From NCBI GenBank assembly GCA_009617715.1, contig VTFK01000369.1, positions 124,001 to 188,000 on the forward strand: a stretch of DNA of 64,000 nt, read 5' to 3'. Under the pieces are notes generated by a model, which saw only the letters and a list, made by a program, of their open reading frames with translations, ran no database searches and was not told the origin of the DNA. The stretch comes from Plectrocnemia conspersa (lineage: Eukaryota; Arthropoda; Insecta; Trichoptera; Polycentropodidae). Shown piece by piece: positions 59,985-64,000 of the stretch (position 1 is the stretch's first letter; every line of letters starts with the position of its first letter). Both the position numbers and the translations under genes were made by a program.

Positions 59985-62434
59985 CGTCGCCTTTTTGGGG
60001 CACGTGAGTTTTTTTATGAAATGTATGAACTATAATTATTTATTTCATATAAAAAATAATATTTTATGTTATATTTCTTAAACAAAAATAAATTTTAGGG
60101 TCAAACTGTCTGGCTAGGTAAACATAAAACCACTCCAATCAAAAACAAAGTTTTTCAACTTAAAATTCTTTATGTTATTGCAAAATTAAAAACTAAAATC
60201 GTTACGGTATATGTAAATAAATTAAATAACACAGTAATCGAAGAACTTCCCAAAAATATCATCCATTATCTTACAAACATTTTTACCGGGTGTTTTTTAT
60301 TTTGAATTTCTTCACCATTTGAGAAACAGTAATGATTCACAAATAAAGAAACAAGGGGGAAAAAGCTACAATTTGGATTAATTTATTGTAAAATAATTGC
60401 AAAAAATAATATTATTGCACTTAAAAGAATCTCCGAGAAATAAAATCATTAACGAATAAATATGTATTTTTCATTCCTAATATTTTGTGTAAATTAAAAA
60501 TGGTTGCAATGGTTACAAACCAGTTATTAATAATTTTATACCATGTATGTTTAAATGCATACATTTTGTATAAGCGATTAATAAAAAATATCCGTTTTTA
60601 ATATAATATAATTTTCACTCACCAAACTTTTCGGTGACTTTTATCTGCTTACAACTGCCACGGACACATTTATTTTCACCATTACACTTATAAACTACAC
60701 TATATCACTATTCATATTTATTTTTATTATTTACACTTTTTTATCTATTTTAATATTTGTTGCTACGTATAAAAACATTCACAACTTCTGCGCATGTATG
60801 CTGTATCTTTCTTTATTCCACGTGCAGAACAAACACGACACTTTCTTCTCACATATTTCTCTCCACTTTTTATTTTTATTGGCTGATGATTTTTTAGCTT
60901 ATCCGAAAGCCTTTCTGATGGACCGGCAGCACGGGCACGGTAAGATGTGGTAGAAACCGGTGAAATGTCTTCAGAATCGACAGATTTCACTGAATTCTGC
61001 ATCCATCTTTTAGCCTTACTCAACGAATACACTGAACGAATAAAAGAATGCGTATTAAAATAAATAAAAAACAAAATTTGTTGTTTATTCAATTGTTTTT
61101 TTTTAAATATTATGTAACTATGTTTTGATTTTTAAATATTTATACATTGAGGCTTATATATTGTAATGCCGGTCGTTCTGTTTTTTCCCGTGTCTATCAT
61201 CTTACTGTTATTAAAGGTAGATATCAATCTGAAGTATATTTTCTTATTTGTTTTCCAAATTTGGATAAGCGTTTCACAATTTCTGCCATGTTTCATCTGT
61301 AGGGGCCTTAATTTTTTATTTTTTATTTCTCCGCATTGATCCACAAAATTCTGTTATACGTAAAAATAAACATTTTGCGAGTAAAACGCTTTTTAAAAAG
61401 TTGTCAGCATAAAAACGGTGCCATATGTCCAGATATGGGCTTAGTACTTTCATCGCTGTGCTTATTAATCTTCCTGCATTTTCGGTGTATAATTTTAAAT
61501 TAAAAATATAACCGATATCTGATTCGCAAACCGTTTTATTCAACATTCCATATTTGGTTGAGGACTAAATACCCAAAAAATAAGTCTACCTAACCATGGA
61601 ATCATTCCCTCATCCAGGTAAAGGTTTTTCTTTGACTTGTAAACATTATTGAATTTGCCTAAAAAGTAAGCAATAATTGGTTTCGCTTTCGCCATCTCTA
61701 CTATTGCATTTCTTAACAAAATGCAATAAAGTTCAAATTTGCCTAAATTTATTTCTTGACATAGTTTTTCCAAATATCGGCGTCTCGATTATGAGCTTGT
61801 TAAACTTATGAACTATACCCATTATAATAAATAAACTAAACCACTTTTTCAGTCCACTTCGTTCCATTGTGCGGTTTTCTCTTTTTTTTATATTTGTGAG
61901 ATGTTTGCCGATTATATAAATTTGTTTTCAAAACTATTATTTCGAACAAATAATCGCCAATAAATAAATTGACCACTTCTTCGATGCTTTCACTATCGGG
62001 AAAAACTTGAACACCTTCGAAATTTTGATTATTGCTTATTGGAGCAAATTCACTTCAGTCTTCTGGGATCACTATCACACTCACCATCACTTGATGAAAG
62101 TAAATTTATCAATCGCGTTCTATGTTCACGTAAACTTGAATTAGAATCACTTTCGCAGATATTAATATGTTCACAATCACTAAGGCCGTTGGAGAACACG
62201 TCTTAAATTTTTTCCAAAATCTCTTTCATCCATTGTGGGGCGATTAAAATTTTTTTTTTTAATGAAAAATCACAATCACAAATAGAGAAGAGCAATTTTT
62301 GCGATACGTATCGGTCGATTTTTAAGAAGAGACTAAATATACTGCATTTTTTCGAATATAAAATGCATTTTTTATTTGTGTAAAACTCAAATTCAGGGTG
62401 CGTCATGTATTAGATATTTTTTAAAAGGCGTGTC
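59985..62434 (-). mobile_element. piggyBac-like DNA transposon, decayed; ends tentative
   Basis: The transposase remnant at 60.76-62.23 kb is minus strand. Upstream of it, a TTAA at 62435-62438 is followed on the minus strand by GACACGCCTTTT. At the other side, near 59985, the plus strand reads GACGTCGCCTTTTTGG, a plausible diverged inverted terminus whose TTAA has been lost. The resulting 2.45-kb size is normal for piggyBac. The right boundary is more credible than the left. Confidence 0.5.
60763..62233 (-). pseudogene. piggyBac-type transposase, frameshifted and lacking the third catalytic Asp region
   Basis: Minus-strand pieces in order: start MDERDFGKNL at 62233; an acidic N-terminus (SSSDGECDSD); LFIGDYLFEIIV; TPIFGKTMSRNKFRQ; NLYLDEGMIPWLGR with the first catalytic Asp (about 61.6 kb); GYIFNLKLYT then LSPYLDIWHRFYADNFLKSV with the second Asp (about 61.4 kb); KKIYFRLISTFN; LFFIYFNTHSFI; and a C-terminal Cys-rich tail KCRVCSARG-KKDTAY. 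The GVD--DQ block with the third Asp, expected near 61.1 kb, is absent, so a deletion there is likely. About 490 codons of span against 500-600 usual. Several frame changes; non-functional. Confidence 0.85.
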
Positions 62435-62529
62435 TTAATATATTTATGCAAAAGATACATATTAATTATCAATAAAATATCTATATTGGTTTAAAAATTA
62501 AAGGAATTTATTAAAAAAGATAATAATTA

Positions 62530-62735
62530 AGAAAGAGATGGCAAGTTTGGGTTTACGCCCCACTATTAGCTCTAAAGCATACGATACGGGTATATGTTCG
62601 ATATATTTATCATTAATCCGGTTTACCACATTTATAGATTTTTTAAATAAACAAGATGTCTGTCGAACGTGAATCCGTATCGTGTACTTTAGATATAATA
62701 GTAGGGGCGTAAACCTAAACTTGCCATCTCTTTCT
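62530..62735. mobile_element. MITE with 72-bp terminal inverted repeats
   Basis: The left arm 62530-62601 begins AGAAAGAGATGGCAAGTTT and the right arm 62663-62735 is its inverted counterpart with few substitutions, sharing GGTTTACGCCCC, CTAAAG, ACGATACGG and GTTCGA. Loop about 60 bases; total 206 bp. Flanks are TTAA on the left and TAAA on the right, compatible with a TTAA target, though AATTA on both sides is an alternative. It sits about 100 bp outside the proposed piggyBac end and does not share its termini. Confidence 0.85.
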
Positions 62736-62739
62736 AAAT

Positions 62740-63185
62740 TATGAATAATGATGAAATGAATAGCTCTCGAACTGACTGTGTTAATTCAAATAGAGTATAG
62801 TAATAATACAGTTGAATATAACTATTATTTTCACTATAGTTGAATATAAAATTGTTTAACTACAAAGTTCATAGTATACATAATAAAATTTATTATTATA
62901 TAGCATGAAATAAAAAAAAATAGTATTAATAGGTATTCATTTATTTTTTTAATAGTGAAAAGTGAAATCAAGTTTGTAACTAAATACTTTAATTTTTGGA
63001 ACAAACACTGTTTTAAAATCATATCTGTACAATTCGTTATATAATATAAGAGATATTTTCTTACATAGTTAAAATACATCGAAATTTTCTGATGAATATT
63101 TTAGTCTTATTTGTTCAATTTTTATCTCAGTTTGTTACATACGTACTGTCTTTTCTTGATATAAAATTACTTTGACAAAAAATCA
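62740..63185. other. AT-rich, no gene seen
   Basis: The minus frame at 62834-63079 is a compositionally AT-driven frame with no domain. Confidence 0.5.
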
Positions 63186-63189
63186 ATCA

Positions 63190-63400
63190 TAAATTACGGT
63201 ACTACGTACGTATTCGTAGATGGGCGAGTAACGATTAAACTAGGAAGCAATACGTTTTCACATTTATACTATCCAGAGAGGTGGGAGTTGATTTAGATGT
63301 TGCCGCGGGCCACGTGACTCACCACTCGATAAGCTATAAATACTCGACTATGTTCGAAAACACTCATTTATTAGCGATCCGTCACGCGTTACGGCCGCAT
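63190..63400 (+). promoter_or_regulatory. Candidate core promoter: E-box, TATA, initiator, weak DPE
   Basis: CACGTG at 63311-63316 lies about 50 bases upstream of the proposed start. TATAAATA is at 63335-63342. TCATTT at 63364-63369 matches the arthropod initiator TCAKTY, its A (63366) being exactly 31 bases from the first T of the TATA box. Positions +28 to +32 (GGCCG) match the DPE consensus RGWYV at four of five. The surrounding DNA from 63190 is CG-richer than its flanks. This is the best promoter in the window, and transcription would run to the right. A chance match of all elements at correct spacing is possible but less likely than for the 21.8-kb candidate. Confidence 0.6.
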
Positions 63401-64000
63401 TGAAACGGCAATACAACAGCCAGTTGTTAAACATGATATAAATTTCATTAAACGTTTTCATTTATAAAATTTTCATCACGTTCGCGAAAAAATATCGTGC
63501 GCCACCTAAATTATTCACCTGGCTTTCGGCGAAAGGTGTGAAAATTTCTTTTCGTCTACAGATTTATTGAAAAGCGCAAGAATCGACTAATGTGGGCGGG
63601 GCATTGAGCACCCTTAAGTGAAAACTGGGTTCTGGAATAATATTTAAGGATACAAATAGGTGCCTGCCGCTTTACAAAAGCGACAGTGATAAATATTTAC
63701 TTAGCGACAGGATTATTTATGAGCTATTGCTCGACGCTCCCGTCGTACATATCTTCTTGTATCAACGATATTTATATTATAATACATATACACACACGCA
63801 AGTATGCTAAAATATTTTTAGAATAAAAATATAATTATTTTAGAGACTAACTGAACAATTGATTTTGGAAAAGGTCACGGTCTAGATAAATATGTTTGAA
63901 AGTCAAAAAAATATTACAGAATACTACAATATTTTTTAATATATTTGATGTGACCACCGGCAAGTTTATATAATATGGCAGAGAAGCTTGTTAAGTTAGT
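63366..64000 (+). other. Presumed non-coding first exon/5' UTR and downstream DNA
   Basis: From the proposed start to the window edge no frame longer than a few codons follows an ATG (the first ATG near 63433 stops after two codons). If the promoter is real, exon 1 is non-coding and the coding part lies beyond a splice site, or the product is a long non-coding RNA. CpG-rich composition continues to about 63760. GAAAG-GTGTGA near 63533 is a weak donor-like site; no confident donor was identified. Confidence 0.35.

Noticed and set aside
1..64000. CRISPR arrays, operons, rRNA and tRNA genes
   Set aside because: None seen; the window is eukaryotic, with no regularly spaced repeats and no clover-leaf signatures.

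Overview
This is a strongly AT-rich eukaryotic window with no bacterial-style gene organisation. I see no intact protein-coding gene, no rRNA or tRNA and no CRISPR array. All coding sequence I can recognise belongs to decayed transposable elements (TEs). The TE mixture (jockey/CR1/R1-like non-LTR retrotransposons, BED-finger hAT, Tigger/pogo, piggyBac and foldback MITEs) and the core promoter near 63.3 kb (TATA box plus an arthropod-type TCATTT initiator at the right spacing) point to an arthropod, most likely an insect and possibly a lepidopteran. The order is inference; no host gene in the window fixes it.

Layout. 0-5 kb: 3' end of non-LTR family A at the left edge, a CG-richer island, short repeats, and a minus-strand remnant of a TE-associated arthropod protein at 4.1-4.6 kb. 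10.2-12.3 kb: a minus-strand non-LTR element (family B) split by a 680-bp hAT derivative. 13.6-15.86 kb: a complete but frameshifted hAT with a perfect 8-bp target-site duplication. 18.9-20.0 kb: a 5'-truncated family A copy. 20.6-24.2 kb: two CG-richer islands bracketed by a long-distance inverted repeat, a candidate promoter, and a cluster of TTAA-flanked MITE-like and foldback repeats. 27-29 kb: a small RT remnant and a third family A 3' end. 33.6-34.3 kb: a diverged tandem repeat of about 300 bp. 35.5-35.75 kb: a pogo-like MITE beside a perfect 19-bp hairpin. 38.9-41.06 kb: a Tigger/pogo remnant, then a family B element with a candidate 11-bp target-site duplication. 46-50 kb: the longest CG-richer island, a possible Tc1 scrap, a foldback element, and the second copy of a dispersed repeat also at 36.9 kb. 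58-62.7 kb: a near-perfect 21-bp hairpin, an island, a decayed piggyBac and a MITE with 72-bp inverted termini. 63.2-64 kb: a rightward candidate promoter and presumed non-coding first exon of a gene continuing past the window.

Overall reading. Roughly twenty short CG-richer islands, full of palindromes and homeodomain/POU/Hox-like words, are spaced every few kb through AT-rich DNA without host exons. This looks like a cis-regulatory desert or very large intron of a developmental locus, decorated with old TE insertions. The TE reading comes directly from sequence motifs and termini; the regulatory reading is inference, since I had no alignment or expression data.
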